This document shows, in pieces, positions 11,848 to 24,300 of a stretch of 64,000 nucleotides of DNA (positions are counted from its first letter, which is position 1; each line of letters starts with the position of its first letter). The translations under genes and the position numbers were made by a program. Source of the stretch: Rhabdophis nuchalis (lineage: Eukaryota; Chordata; Lepidosauria; Squamata; Natricidae); NCBI GenBank assembly GCA_039707465.1, contig CM077645.1:63082850-63146849 (forward strand), read 5' to 3'. Below the pieces are notes generated by a model. The model ran no database searches and was not told the origin of the DNA. It saw nothing but the letters and a program-made list of their open reading frames with translations.

Positions 11848-12235
11848 TATTTTTTATTTATTTTTCGTATTTGTATCCCGCGCCCATCTCCCACCAGGGG
11901 ACCCGGGGCGGCGCACAGGAAAATTAAAAACATAGATATACAAATATACAAAATACAAAAACCTATTAAAACTATATTAAACCCCATCCTGCGCTAAAAC
12001 CTCATTAAAACCACCAAAAGTAAAACAGTGATCACTAAAAGCCAGTTCAGAGTCGGGTAGTTCATGCCAGGCCGGCTAGATGAAAAAAGTGCGTTTTTAG
12101 GCGCTGGCGGAACAGGCGGAGGTCAGAGATGACTCGGAGTTCAGGGGGTAGGTCGTTTCAGAGGGCTGGGCCCGCCACAGAGAAGGCCCTTCCCCTGGGG
12201 GGTCGCCAACCAGCATTGCCGGACCGACGGCACCA
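11848..12235 (-). mobile_element. L2-clade LINE fragment, 3' end
   Basis: Minus-strand L2 tail with the ACCCGGGGCGGCGCACAGG box, then the C-terminal coding block (AGPAL.NDLPPELR). It is broken by substitutions and truncated in the arginine-rich block near 12235. Confidence 0.85.
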
Positions 12236-13262
12236 AAGGGACATCCCCAAATCTTCCTGCTAAGTGTTGAACCGTGCATTCACTATTCCCTTTATTTACT
12301 TCCATTGTGTACTGTTCTTGTTGCATTAAACAACCAACCTTCAGGTCCTAGACCTAGGCAGAATAGTTTGTTTATTGTCCCATGTTCATATCTCATGCTA
12401 AGCCACTACTACCATCCATTTATGGCCTAAATATGTTTATTGTAAACTTTTAAATGTCAGAGCTTGAAAAACTAAGCACACACACACACATACCAACTTA
12501 TTGTGTGTAGATACAGTAGACAGATAGAAATAGACATTAATATAGTTTTAGAATGTACAGCAGTTTCTGATGTGCTGTATAACTTGGCCTTTTAAAAATT
12601 ATTATTTGCAAACAGCACAGACCTCATGGTGGTTCAATCACAAGGCAGAATGAGGACATGCAGCACAGAGAAAAGCTAATCCTTCCTCTCATGTTATTGT
12701 TCCTACTACCATAAAAGCCCATCATGTTTGTGAAAAACAAAACTAGCACAAAGGAGATACTACTGAAGGAATGGCTTTGCTTTGGGACTGCTTCTGCTTC
12801 CTACACTGTTTTTCTTCCGAACTAATGGCTGTTCATAACAAGCTCAGATAACATGTTGAACTATGAGTAAACTAAGCTTATCTAAAACAAGCCAGGGCTA
12901 CAAATCATACTTAAGGAGCCATGCCTCATCCATGGTCTGACTGAGATGTGGTCTTGGTAGGGAAAAAAGGATAAGCCAAGGCTCACTGCATTCTGTTTTC
13001 ACAGAAAGAGAATATATTGCTCTAATAGTTATTCAGTATAGACATGAACTATTAAATCCCAACTAAAATATGATGATCTCTTAAGTAGAAATTTTTCCTT
13101 TTAAATAAACCAGTTCCTATCCTTTTTAATATAAGAATGCAATGCAAGATATGTCTTTATTGTTGCAAAACTTTATCAGGATTGTCAAAATCTAAAAAAC
13201 CACTAGATGGCAACAAATATTCCATTTTAAATTTTACATAAACAGCAATAAAACAACAAAAC
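12236..13262. other. unassigned DNA
   Basis: AT-rich with a short CA run near 12478-12491. No exon or repeat family is recognised. Confidence 0.45.
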
Positions 13263-14037
13263 CAGGGGTGGTTGGTGAAATTTACCTCTTCTTCTGGAGG
13301 CCCCGTACCAGAACACTGCCTCCCCCTGGCCTGCCCCCTCCCTCCCGATCGCTCCCCCCGCCCACCGGTCACCATCTGTTTGCTCGCTTGCCCCGCTTGT
13401 CCACACCATGCTTGCCCCGTCCACCCACTTCCTTTGCCCACTCAGCTGAGGCTCCAAGGCTGCAGGCGGCCACCTGTCCGAACCAGAACAAAACTATCAC
13501 ACACTGGGAAAAGCAATGGGTTGGTCAAAGAAGGCAGGACAAGGAGGAATCCAGGAGAAAACTATCACACACTGCAGAAAGAACTTTGGGAGATCGGAGA
13601 AGGCAGGACAGAGAGAAATCCAGGAGAAAACTACCAACCAAAGATCTCCCAAAGTTCTTTCCACAGTGTGTGTAGTTTTCTCCTGGATTCCTCTCTGTCC
13701 TGCCTGCTCTGCTCAACCTAATTGCTTTCCCCAGTGTGTGACAATTTTGTCCTGGATTTCTCCTTGTCCTTTTTCTGATCAACCAATTGCTTTCCCCAGC
13801 ATGCAATTTCAGCCCTAAATCCTTTAGCAGTCTATTTTTGAGAGTTTTTCCCCTCTCTTCCCACCCTTCCTTTCATCAGTCACAAATTTTTTTGCCTTGG
13901 GCATAGCTTGGTTGGGGGGGGATGTCATGTGACTGAGTGTGCATGAGTGATGTTACGTTGGACATGCCCATCCAGTCACATGACCACTGAGCCACTCCCA
14001 CGAAACAGGCCACACCTACAGAATAGGTATGTTAGCA
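13263..14037. mobile_element. hAT-type MITE relative with a large inverted-repeat core
   Basis: The left part has GGTTGGTGAAATTTA and the right part has CCACTCCCACGAAACAGGCCA. Both are shared with the MITE at 39201-39615, placing this in the same family, but the clean right terminus is missing. Between them, 13490-13800 is an imperfect palindrome centred near 13640. Each arm holds two units of about 70 bp containing CACACACTG..AAAG and CAGGA..AATCCAGGAGAAAAC. The open frames here are by-products of this GC-rich palindrome. Confidence 0.65.
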
Positions 14038-14363
14038 GTGTTCCAATATCTCAGGGTTGCCACAAAGAAGAGGGAGTCAAACTATTTTCCAAGGCACCTG
14101 AGGGTAGAACAAGAAGCAATGGGTGGAAACTAATCAAGGAGAGAAGCAACTTAGAACTGAGGAGAAATTTCCTGACAGTTAGAATGATTAATCAGTGGAA
14201 CAGCTTGCCTCCAGAAGTTGTGAATGTCCCAACACTGCAAGTCTTTAAGAAGTTGTTGGATAGCCATTTGTCTGAAACAGTATAGGGCTTCCTGTGTAGG
14301 CAGGGGGTTGGACTAGATGACCTCCAAGGACCCTTCCAACTCTGCTATTGTATTGTATTGTAA
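14038..14363 (+). mobile_element. CR1-type LINE fragment, 3' end
   Basis: The + strand frame reads KLFSKAPEGRTRSNGWKLI, SNLELRRNFLTVRMINQWN and SLPPEVVNVPTLQVFKKLLD, the C terminus of CR1 reverse transcriptase. The 3' UTR has the GGTTGGACTAGATGACCTCC box and a TATTGTATTG tail. It is 5'-truncated. Confidence 0.9.
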
Positions 14364-17300
14364 ATTTTGAAACCAACCAATGAACAAAACCTACTTTTGG
14401 ATTATTTAGAAACAATCACTAGAATACTAACATTTTGCTCCTATAGTTGGATACAGTTTTGGGATTACAGTTGTATTTTACTGTTGGAAAGTTTAGAGTA
14501 CAGTTATTCTTAAATTTCTTCTATAGCAGAGGAAGAAAAATACTTTAAACACATGGAAATAGGAGAAGGAAGGTTTTCACTATCTTTTCAAGTGCCTGCG
14601 GTCAACTCTACTCCATATTGAATTTCCATTCACGAGTTTCCTAAAAATGGCTTCCTTGACATATGGGTGTGATGCCAGAAGAATCTACAACGTGTTAGAG
14701 ACATTATAGGGAAGCAAAACAAATCTAACTACCCCATTCTAATCTTTGATCTTTTTACACAGACAGGAAATGAGGAGCTGATAAAAGTCATTTTGAGACT
14801 CAGTGTACTGCTATGGTTAGAGTTTCAATATCAACAACTTTACTATGGAATCAAAAAAATAGTGCTACAATAAAAGCTGGAAAATGTCACCTGCTTTACT
14901 CTCTATATAAGGCAGGTAACTGCTATATGTGTTCTCATAGCAATATGAGATAGCAATATGCCAGATGTTACCTGCTAACAGCAAAATGATTTTTTTTTTT
15001 ACAACTAAGTAAGTCACTTTCTGGACCTTGTCAGCAAGTTTAATAATCAGTGTAAAATTCATCAAGTTTGGATTAAATTGTTTTGCCAAGCTACTGTTTG
15101 ATTACCTCTTTGGCCTTATCTAACCCTATAAATAGCAAATATTCTGGACATATGATCTCTATTTGCTGATAATTCTGTTCCACTTTTGTGACCTATGTTT
15201 GCCAGATATTGAAAGAAAAACAACCCAGATGGAACCTCAGCAATGTTAATAAAAAACCTTGCCAAATTTGGTCTTGGATTCTAATCAGTTTGGCTTCCAG
15301 ACATAAGGCTACATTTGGAACACTTCTAGGTATTATAAAAAGTGAGCCTGCTTGGATTTTTTTTAAGAGGTCAAAAATTGGAATATAAGCCTAACTGCAC
15401 TCCATTTAATAATAGTACTGCAACAAATAATTTACTTGGATCTGGAATGAATTTTCTTCCCTAAATACAATGGAACCTTAAATTTGTGCAGCACTCTTTT
15501 TTTCCAAATAACCCAAAGATTCCTAATCTTTTTAGTCTTTTATAAAGAGTTACTGATCTGGATGTTTCCCTAGATATTTGGACCAAGAGGTTCTTCAAAC
15601 AATGCAGGCTGGAGTTGTTTTTATTATAAACTGGGCTTGCTTTTTGTGACCTCGGTCATTTGTTCCTTGGATTGTTACTCTAATTATTTTGGTTTCAATT
15701 CTTATTCATTGTTCAGAGCCATTGCTTGTAGATTGCTGCCATAGGAATTGTATAAACAAATGAATAAATGTATGAACAATCTATGAATTGTCTACCCAGA
15801 TTACAAAAAGAACATTTCCTGATTCCAGTTTTTGCTTCAAATATGGTCCTAAATTTAGAGCTATGTGTAATCCTTTTACAATTATATTTAATTTGATTCT
15901 GGGGTGCTAAATACAAATTGATGCACAGCAGAATGAAATGTTCAAAGTCAACAGGCATTGTGCCAATCTATTCTGTACGAAAGGAAAATTGGGAAAACTT
16001 GGCCCATTTGTTGGGCTGATTCTATTTCTGGGTTTGGTATTAGAAAAACATGCATGGTAATTACCACATCCATCAATATTCCAAAATATCACTGATAGTT
16101 ATGTCACCTCTAATTGTCTTTTATTGGAAATTTATCCCAATCTCTCTAATTAATAAGGAACTTGAATTCCTGCACAGGGTTAAAATATTATCTAAATCCA
16201 CCTCCCGTTCTTTTGGCAAGAAAAAAATTATATTTTGTTTATTCACAGAGGAGTCATTATTAGTTACTTGGACATTTTCTATGAATGCTTCTATGTACAA
16301 GGTGAAATCGGGACAGGCATTCTTATAAGTTAGATTTTCAAGAATAGGACTCTTGCTTTTCTTGTACCACAGTTTTGGATTGAACAGAATTCGGAGCTTC
16401 AAGGCTGCAAGATATTTTACTTTATGCACAGGAACATGACTCATCCTGATACTCAGTTGAGCTACTGACCCTTTATTCTAGTGATACCGCTATGTAGTTC
16501 TTTAGTTGTAATTAACAAATGTCACAGTATGCTTGATTGCTCATCAAATGTTGATCAAAGAACTAAAACATATCTCGGTGAATGGAACCTGTGATTCTTC
16601 TGGGGGCTGGTTCCTGTGAAGCATTAGTTTGACAGGTATCACTTGGAAGAAATGTTTTAGTTCAATCCTCTGTCAGTTTAATTTGCGATTGTAGCAGGGC
16701 AACATTTTTGCGATTGTAGTAAAGGACATTTTGTGATCTACTTAATGCTTTCCTGAAAACACATTTCTAACTACATCTTCTATCAATTTGTTCTCGTTAT
16801 CTGAAATACTATATTAAAGTCTCAGAACTGGCAAAAGTTTCATCCACAAACATGATGGAAATGTATGGAGAAGGTATGGCGTCAATAAGGCAGAGCATCA
16901 TAGTGGTTGGTTTGGGTCTCTCTGTGGCAAATTTCCCACATTCAGTAGCAATGATACTGATTTGGCAATGTATCTTACTCCATAAAATATTTCCTTAAAA
17001 GTCTGGGAGAAATTGAAATTCCTTAAAAGTCTGGGAGAAATTGAAATTTCTCTGAATTCTTTACATTAGGTTTTTTTTCCCCATGTGGTATGGCTGAAGA
17101 TTGAAATCTTTTTTTTGTGGAGCTATTGTATTATTACTATGAGAAGTAATGGTATTGGCTGCATGCCCAGAAACTACAGTTGAATTAGCTTTTATCTCTA
17201 TACACATTGAACAAAGAATGTGAGGCAAATGTAAAAACCATGGGTCAAATTTCTACTCATCCAAAAAGTTTACTGGATGATTTTAGAGTGCTACCTGACC

Positions 17301-17742
17301 TACCTCAGAGAGCAATTGTAAAGCTAAAAAGCAGAAAGAGAAGAACCCCGCAGTCCGCATTTTTAAGCATTTTCCTTTACTGGTCAGTAATAACTTAGTC
17401 TGTAGAGGCCTAGGGGTAACAATAAAGGTGATATGATCAATAAGGAACAAAATGGAGGGCAAGATATGGATAAAGAACTGGAGTAGAGGAAAGAATAGGG
17501 AGTAGACATGTGTGGATTCATCTGTTAAGAATAAATGTGTCCATTTGTAAATGAATGAATCAATGTGGATGACGTGAATTTTTGTGAGAGAACAAAAGTA
17601 ACACATAAGTAAAGCAATGACAAAATACAGACCTTAAGGTAATTGTCTATTCTGCTATCTTCAACTTAGACATTGTCAGATATATTCAACAGCAGTTTTC
17701 ATAATTCCCTTCCAACACTGCCCATAAAAGGTGGGGATTAAG
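14364..17742. other. unassigned DNA with a coding-like minus-strand stretch
   Basis: Mostly AT-rich and unassigned. On the minus strand about 15180-16444 contains successive broken frames of protein-like composition: 16121-16444 with NPKLWYKKSKSPILENL, 15713-15958 with PVDFEHFILLCINLYLAP, and 15200-15600 with KLFVAVLLLNGVQLGLYSNF. I do not recognise the protein. It could be an old retroelement or a processed pseudogene. A perfect 28-bp tandem duplication occupies 16993-17048. Confidence 0.35.
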
Positions 17743-17986
17743 CAGTGGTGGGAATACCAGTGCCTGCTGGGAGCACCAGGTACCACCCGCCCTCTCTCCT
17801 TATCTATGTTTGAACTGACCGGGGCATTTGCACACGCACAAGGAGTGTATGGCTCCTGTGCCATGCTCTGCCGAGCAACTGGAGCGTCGTGGGCAATGGG
17901 TACGCAAGCGTGTGCTGCATGCATGCACGTGGTGGACACCTGGACCCATTGCAGCGTACCGGTTGCAGTGGGAGCCAGAACCCACC
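17743..17986. mobile_element. hAT-type MITE
   Basis: It begins CAGTGGTGGGAATACC and ends AGAACCCACC. Flanks GGATTAAG and GAATTAAG form a 7/8 matching TSD. It contains GC-rich sequence with GCATGCATGCACG. No coding content; the overlapping open frames are incidental. Confidence 0.75.
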
Positions 17987-18183
17987 GAATTAAGAGAACA
18001 TGTAAAATAAAATATTTAGGCAGAAATGTAGTTACAATTTTAGATTAGATTTTAGATTTATTTAACAATTTTCCATTCATTATAATTTAATGATGGATAC
18101 CATTTTAAAATAATAACCCTCAAGATCATAATCCTTTAGGTAGTCCTATAGTTTTAAAAACCAGAACACAATTCTCTATATAA

Positions 18184-18797
18184 GTAGTCTTCCACCTACA
18201 ACCACGATTGGGACAGAAATTTCCATTGCTAAGTGACAGTGTCCTAAAGTGAGACATCACGTGACCACTTTTTTAGTGACAGAAATCCCAGAATTTCCTG
18301 CTTGCTCTTTAACCAAGAATTCAGATAGTTAAATCAGCATTCACCCTAATCCAAGTCATTCCAGGCTTGATCCCTTCAACCCGAAGCCTCAGTAAGATAA
18401 GTCTTTGGTTCTCCCCATTTTGGTTCTCCCCATTCCCAGCCTTTGGTTCTCCCCATTCCCATCTCCCTGCCTTTTTTGACCTCCTTCTACCATACACACC
18501 ACTACTCTAGTTGATATTTGCTATCTTCTTGATCATGTTTCTAATAGGGCATGCTCATTCTGCCCTTTGCACCAAGACCCCTTTTCTTTGGGGCCGAGTT
18601 GGGGGTGGGCTTCTCGGTGTGCCATGGATCTCTGGCTGTTGCTTGCTTGCTTCTCACTATGTCCTAGATTGGGGCTTTTTGACACATCACAAGAAGTAGA
18701 AGCAAAAGTAAGACATGGATCTTAAGTCCCTTCATTTAGCATCACTGTAACTTCCAACTGTTGCTGAATGAATGGACGTAAGTAGGGGAGAAATACA
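18184..18797. mobile_element. putative DNA-transposon repeat with terminal inverted repeats
   Basis: The left end CTTCCACCTACAACCA and the right end TGGACGTAAGTAGGGGAG are imperfect inverted repeats. Next to the left end is CATTGCTAAGTGACAGTG, and next to the right end is TAACTTCCAACTGTTGCTGAATGAA, in mirrored order. No TSD is clear. The interior has a triplicated TTTGGTTCTCCCCATT near 18405-18465. Confidence 0.45.
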
Positions 18798-20515
18798 CAT
18801 TATTATGTTCAAATTAATCGCTGGATTTATCTACCTATTCCCAGTTTCTTTTCCAAATAGTGGGGAAAATAAATTTTGATATCAAGATGGGTCTATAGGA
18901 AACATGGTGGAAAGATTAACTCCAGTGTCCCCATGGCATCCCCTTATGTTCCCAATATGACTCGCTGTAGAATTAAAAACATTTTCCCATTGGATATGGT
19001 GGAAGGCTTTCTTTATTTTCTTTCTTTGAGCAGGAAAATCTATTCTGCACATTTCCGAAGACTCTGATAAGGTATTTAGTTTGAAAATCAGATAACTCAG
19101 AAAATGTAGTAGGATTGCTTTGCTTCTTATTATTTAAGATAGAATGGTGAAAAACATTTATAAATAGATCCACTTTAACGTTCTTCCATTATGGTGTTAA
19201 TTTTTTTTTAAAGTTACCTTTAATGGTGTTTTAACATGCATTCAGATAATGATTAAAAACATCTCAGAAGTTCATTATGAGGCAGCGTCTATGAAACGAT
19301 GAAATCAAAAAAATAAAGAATATGAAATATATTCCTTAGAAGAACAGAACAAAGGGATCTACAAAAGTAACAAAAACACGATAATCTAAAATCAATTGTT
19401 ATTCTATTGCTCAAATACATACTGATTTGGGAAAAAATAGAGTTAAAAACTAAATTAACTATACTTTAATTAAAAATATATATTCAAACTAATGAGCTTT
19501 CAAATTAGAATTGATTTCTTGCAAGGGATTAGCACACAAATTAATTTGAAAGGGAAAAGCATGGCAAACCTTGCAAAACAAATCAGTCAGCTGAATGCTG
19601 AATAGCTGCTCCAAACAATGTATGGCTCAGAATAGCTTAATATAAATACAGAATCTCAAAATCTCATAATCATTAACATGTATATGAGATAGATCTACTG
19701 ATTCACTAAAATGGATACATTTTTTGACATGGGTGTACACAATCATTAAAGCATATAATTCCAGTATTACTGCTAAGCCCCCAAAATAAATGTATAGCGG
19801 CTAAGAAAATTCAACACAACTGCTGTCTAAATGTTAAAGTATTGCATTACACATTTCAATGATTTTTCTTTTTTTCTCTTTTTTCTATACACGTAGTAAG
19901 ACAAATACTTAAGAAATTAAGGAATTTATCACCCATCCATCCATCTGTACATACGCAGATACATACATACATACATACATACATACATACATACATACAT
20001 ACATACATACATACATACATGCATGCACATACATACACATTCATATACAGAGTTATACATAATATTCAAATACTAAGTAGTTTGTATGCAGTCTGAAATA
20101 ATTTAGTCTAGCATCAAATCTACTGCCTATTTAAGGTTACTGGTCATTCATTTCAGTCTGGAACAAAAGGCAGTGAAACAGGTGGAAGCCTTATCATAAG
20201 AATTTTATAAATAGATCCACCATAAACACATGTTAATTGTGATGTGAAAGCCATTAATGTGAGACAGATTAATACTTTAACAATGTAGAACAATTACTGT
20301 TGTACTAAAGGTGCTTTTTCAGGAGGCAACTGGACTTTCTTGTCCAGTTACTGTGTATACTTCTAAATTGTTGGTGATAGGTCCTTTTTGTTTTTAAGGC
20401 CATGGAATAAATTTAGAAATTAAGCAAGTGAGTGGAAAGGTTTAAGAAGCAAAATGCATACTTTCTATGCATTAATTATGTCTCATACTCAGCTTCATAT
20501 CATATAAGATCTAAC
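18798..20515. other. unassigned AT-rich DNA with a microsatellite
   Basis: No gene recognised. It holds an ATAC run listed separately. Confidence 0.45.
19957..20024. repeat. (ATAC)n microsatellite
   Basis: About 16 near-perfect ATAC units. The minus-strand open frame across it only encodes a C-M-Y-V repeat. Confidence 0.95.
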
Positions 20516-20763
20516 AAGAGGTGAGTTGCTACCGGTTTGCTAGTTCAGGCGAACCGGTAGTAGTATTGTGGCCTGCATTGCAGAACCAGCATCGACCCAG
20601 GCTTTCGGTTTTAATGGTTCTTGTGCATGCACAGAAAAATTTATATTGAACTGCGCATGCACGAGCAATGTGCAGCTGGCACATGCACAAATGAACCTAG
20701 CAGCACGTGTGCAAAGCGCATGTGAAGCAAACTGACAGCAATGCCGGCAGCAACCCTCCCCTG
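20516..20763. mobile_element. hAT-type MITE with perfect 8-bp TSD
   Basis: A 248-bp element beginning AAGAGGTGAGTTGCTACCGG and ending GGCAGCAACCCTCCCCTG, with imperfect inverted ends. It is flanked by the exact 8-bp repeat GATCTAAC at 20508-20515 and 20764-20771. No coding content. Confidence 0.9.
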
Positions 20764-22078
20764 GATCTAACATATAGTTTGTCCTTAACTTTTCTTTTTC
20801 ATTGACTTTGGAAAACTTTCCGCTATGTATTAGCATAAAAATATACTAATCAATTGTGGACAGCTTCTTTTTAAAAATTACACAGCTCCACTGAGTTAGC
20901 AAAAAAAGTCACAGAAAAAAAATATCATCCTTACTGTTAATTCCACTATTGAATTCTTTTTTTATTTGAAGAATGCCAAATGAGGAGATAACAGGCATTA
21001 CTTGTATGTATGAATGATTGTGGTTTTCTCTGCACTTCATGAACATTTATCTTGATGTATCAAGACAGCGCTAAAGAAATCAGGCATGGACTAGTTCTGA
21101 TAGAATTTTTGAGTATCCTATTTAATTCCACTGACAGAAACTTCAATAAACTATAAGCCGCATGTACTCTGCAGTATAATTCATTCTTTTGACAGTACTT
21201 GTACATCTGTTAAGGGTTGATGAACCAAAGAACTAGGAAGTTAGGGCATATAGATCTGCACTTCTAAGAAAACGCTTCACTTCTTGTAGAGTTAAAACAG
21301 TTTAATACTGAAATTGCTTGGCTGGATTCATTATATATAAGGGTATGTGGGAATGACCTTGGGAGACTAGGCCAGATATGGTCCCCAGTTAAGAGACAGC
21401 ATACACTGCAGCTGGATAGACAGCAGTTAAGAGACCCTCCCTAGTTTCTTCTGAGTAAAGGAGATAGGGGAGAATTGTACTTTCAGACTTGCAAAATTCT
21501 GTTCGCATACCTTACAATAAAGTAGAATTAACTGAAGAAGTTTTGTTTCCTGTCTAATCTATCTGGTAAGGCTGACATTGTGTACATTGATGATGCAATT
21601 ATGTCAATAATTTAATTAAGATATTTAACTATGAAAATATAGTTAACAGGAAAAATACAGATGGAAAATATAATTAAATTAGAACAAAATTAAGATATGT
21701 TGAGTTTAAAATAAGTATCTTTTCTCTTGATAGAAAAACATCAGGAGAAAACTCTGAGCATTTTATGATGTCTGTGTATAATATAAAGCTAGTTGAAATC
21801 CTTGTTTTCTGTAAGATAAAGGTAAAGGTAAATTGCCTTTTAAGAAAGGAGGTGGGACTTGATTGTCCATTGATCACTTAAAGTACTATTGTTATGATCA
21901 AAGCACTACTGAAAGGAATCCCATATACCAATGTTTCTGAACCTAAGCAACTTTAAGATGTTCAACTCTAACAATTTCCCTGTTGGCATCTTTCACCCAA
22001 TTTAAAAAAATACGTCTACACATCTTAACCAAACATTGCATACATTCTCTTCACAGTATACAACAAATTATTAGCAAA
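20764..22078. other. unassigned AT-rich DNA
   Basis: No gene. A short AAAGGTAAAGGTAAATTGCC string near 21819 resembles the A/G/T-rich tail of a squamate SINE but is too short to call. Confidence 0.4.
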
Positions 22079-22224
22079 CAGTGGTAGGTTTCAATTTATT
22101 TTGCTACTGGTTTGCTTGAGCAGGAGTGCATGTGCACAAGGGTCTGGGCGGGTGGACGGAGCGTCCTGCCGCTGACACTACCTGTTCGCCCAATCCGGGG
22201 CCAACCGGCAGAAACCCACCTCTG
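22079..22224. mobile_element. hAT-type MITE, short
   Basis: It starts CAGTGGTAGGTTTCAAT and ends GCAGAAACCCACCTCTG, which are inverted ends. ATTAGCAA lies on the right (22225-22232) and on the left with one extra base (22070-22077). It belongs to the same terminal family as 22739-23157. Confidence 0.8.
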
Positions 22225-22535
22225 ATTAGCAATCAAAATTTGATAAATAGGAAGAGGAAGAGTAGGAGTAGGAGAAAGGTAAGGGAAGAAGGAAGGGAAA
22301 GGAGAAGAGGAAGGAAGAAAGTAGAGAAGAGAGGGAGGGAGAAAAGGAAAGGAAAACAAGGTGGTGTTACAACAGGAGGAAGGGATGGTAAACAAAGCAA
22401 CCCAAACTGTATATGTATATTATAACCTACTAGCTATACCTGGCCACACGTTGCTGTGGCCCAGTCTGGTTAAATGGCCAACCAATCTGTGTGTAGATCT
22501 ACACCTGCACACATACACACAACCACCATATAAGC

Positions 22536-22738
22536 CCAACCTACCTACCTACTGTATTTCTCCCTCTCTATCTATCTATCTCTCTACCTACCTACCTACC
22601 TACTGTATTTCTTTCTTTCTTTCTCCCTCTATCTATCTACCTACCGACCTACTGTATTTCCCCCTCTTTCTCTATTCCTCTACCTACCTACTTACCTACT
22701 GTATTTATCGCTATCTATCTATACACCTACCTACCTAC
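22536..22738. repeat. CTAC-type minisatellite, block 1
   Basis: A higher-order repeat of about 45-60 bp: CTACCTACCTACTGTATTT, then a CT-rich CCCTCTCTATCTAT stretch, repeated with variation. It continues at 23158 after the MITE. Confidence 0.9.
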
Positions 22739-22932
22739 CAGTGGTGGGTTTCAAATTTTTTAGAACTTACTCTGTAGGTGTGGCCTATTTTGTGGGCGTG
22801 GCTTGGCAGTCATGTGACAGGGTGGAAGTGGCCACCTTTTAAAATGTGGTGAAACTCATTTAACAACGCTCTTGCTTAGCAACCAAAATTTTGGATTCAA
22901 TTGTGATGATAAATTCTTTCTTTCTTTCTTTT

Positions 22933-22996
<64 letters not shown>

Positions 22997-23157
22997 TCCT
23001 TCCTTTCCTTTCCTTTCCTTTCCTTTCTGTTGGGTCACTGGCAGCAGCGGGCCAGATTTACTTCCGGGTACGCCGGTGGAACCCCCTCTCACCGGTTCTC
23101 TAAATTTCACCAACCGGCTCTCGCGAGTAGGTGCGAGCCTGCAGAAACCCACCACTG
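22739..23157. mobile_element. hAT-type MITE with CTTT tract
   Basis: A 419-bp element from CAGTGGTGGGTTTC to GAAACCCACCACTG. It is flanked by CTACCTAC on both sides (22731-22738, 23158-23165), which fits an 8-bp TSD but lies inside a CTAC array. It is the reverse orientation of the copy at 39201-39615, with the same subterminal module and a CTTT microsatellite (about 22914-23027) at the same internal place. The long open frames across it are microsatellite artefacts. Confidence 0.9.
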
Positions 23158-23793
23158 CTACCTACCTACCTACCTATGGTATTTCTCCCTCTCTGTCTAT
23201 CCCTCTACTTACCTACCTATTGTATTTCTTGCTTTCTCCCTCTACCTACCTACCTACCTACCTACCTACCTACCTACCTACCGTGTTTCTCCCTCTCTTT
23301 CTATCCCCCTATCTACCTACCTGCCTACCTACTATATTTCTCCCTCTCTGTCTATCTCTCTACCTACCTACCTACTGTATTTCTTCCTCTCTATCTATCC
23401 CTCTACCTACCTACCTATCTACTGTATTTCTCCCTCTCTATCTATCCCCCTATCTACCCACCTGCCTACCTACTGTATTTCTCCCTCTGTGTCTATCCCT
23501 CTACCTACCTATCTACTGTATTTCTCCCTATCTATCTATCCATCCCCCTACCTACGTACCTACGTACCTACCTACCTACTGCATTTCTCCCTATCTATCC
23601 ACCTACCCACCTACTATATTTTTTCCCTTTCTCCCTCTACCTACCTACCTACCTACCGTCTTTCTTTCTTTCTTCTTCCTTCCTTCCTTCCTTCCTTCCT
23701 TCCATCCATCCATCCATCCACCCACCCACCCACCCACCCACCTACCTACCTACCTAGCTACCTACCTTATTTCTCCCTCTCTATCTATCCCTT
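23158..23793. repeat. CTAC-type minisatellite, block 2
   Basis: This continues block 1, with unit CTACCTACTGTATTTCTCCC plus a CTCTATCTATCC-type stretch repeated about a dozen times. It ends with CTTC, CATC and CACC tetranucleotide runs near 23660-23760. A further short stretch of the same unit sits at 24257-24300. The 341-codon open frame across it is low-complexity. Confidence 0.92.
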
Positions 23794-24256
23794 GGGAGTC
23801 ATCTAGTCCAACTCCCTGCCTAGGCAGGAAGCCCTACACCCATGATGGCGAACCTATGACACGGGTGCCACAGGTGGCACACGGAACCATTTCTTAGGCC
23901 ACGCGAGGCATTGCCCTGTCAGCTTCAGTGTGTATATGTGCTCTGTCCAGCTGATTTAGGCCTTCTTTTGAGGCTGTTTTATGGCCTCTGGAGGTGGGGG
24001 AAGGCTGTTTTCACCCTCCCCAGGCTCCTATAAAGCCTCTGGAGCCTGGGGATGACGTAAAAAGCATGCCAAATGCAGGGGGTCATGCACATAGCATTAT
24101 GGATGTGGCACACCTGTGCACATCACCCCTGCACCCCTTGCTTCTTGTTCTGCCCTCAGGTGCTTTGGATAATAGCTTAACTCCCTCTTCTTTGTGGCAA
24201 CCTCTGAGATATTGGAAGGCTGCTATCCTGTCTCCCCGTCCCTCTTTTATTAAACT
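23794..24256 (-). mobile_element. CR1 fragment interrupted by a hAT-MITE piece
   Basis: 23794-23839 is the CR1 3' box GGAGTCATCTAGTCCAACTC on +. 24133-24256 is the more internal CR1 part (TTGCTTCTTGTTCTGCCCTC onward). Between them 23840-24128 matches the outer parts of the hAT element at 27756-28872 (ATGATGGCGAACCT, GGTGCCACAGGTGGCAC, CCCTCCCCAGGCTCC). Roughly 160 bp of CR1 expected between the two pieces is missing, so insertion came with a deletion. Confidence 0.75.
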
Positions 24257-24300
24257 GTATTTCTCCCTGTCTCTCTATTCCCCTATCTACCTTCCTACTG

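Noticed and set aside
13157..13818. Several overlapping Pro/Arg-rich frames on both strands
   Set aside because: They are products of a GC-rich MITE and its palindromic core; no family resemblance.
22536..23793. CRISPR-like array of regular repeats
   Set aside because: Units are imperfect tetranucleotide-based minisatellite repeats without unique spacers, in a vertebrate genome.
22872..23897. 341-codon + strand open frame and overlapping long frames
   Set aside because: It is read through CTTT and CTAC-type simple repeats and a MITE; the peptide is only Leu/Ser/Phe/Pro/Thr-rich periodic sequence.
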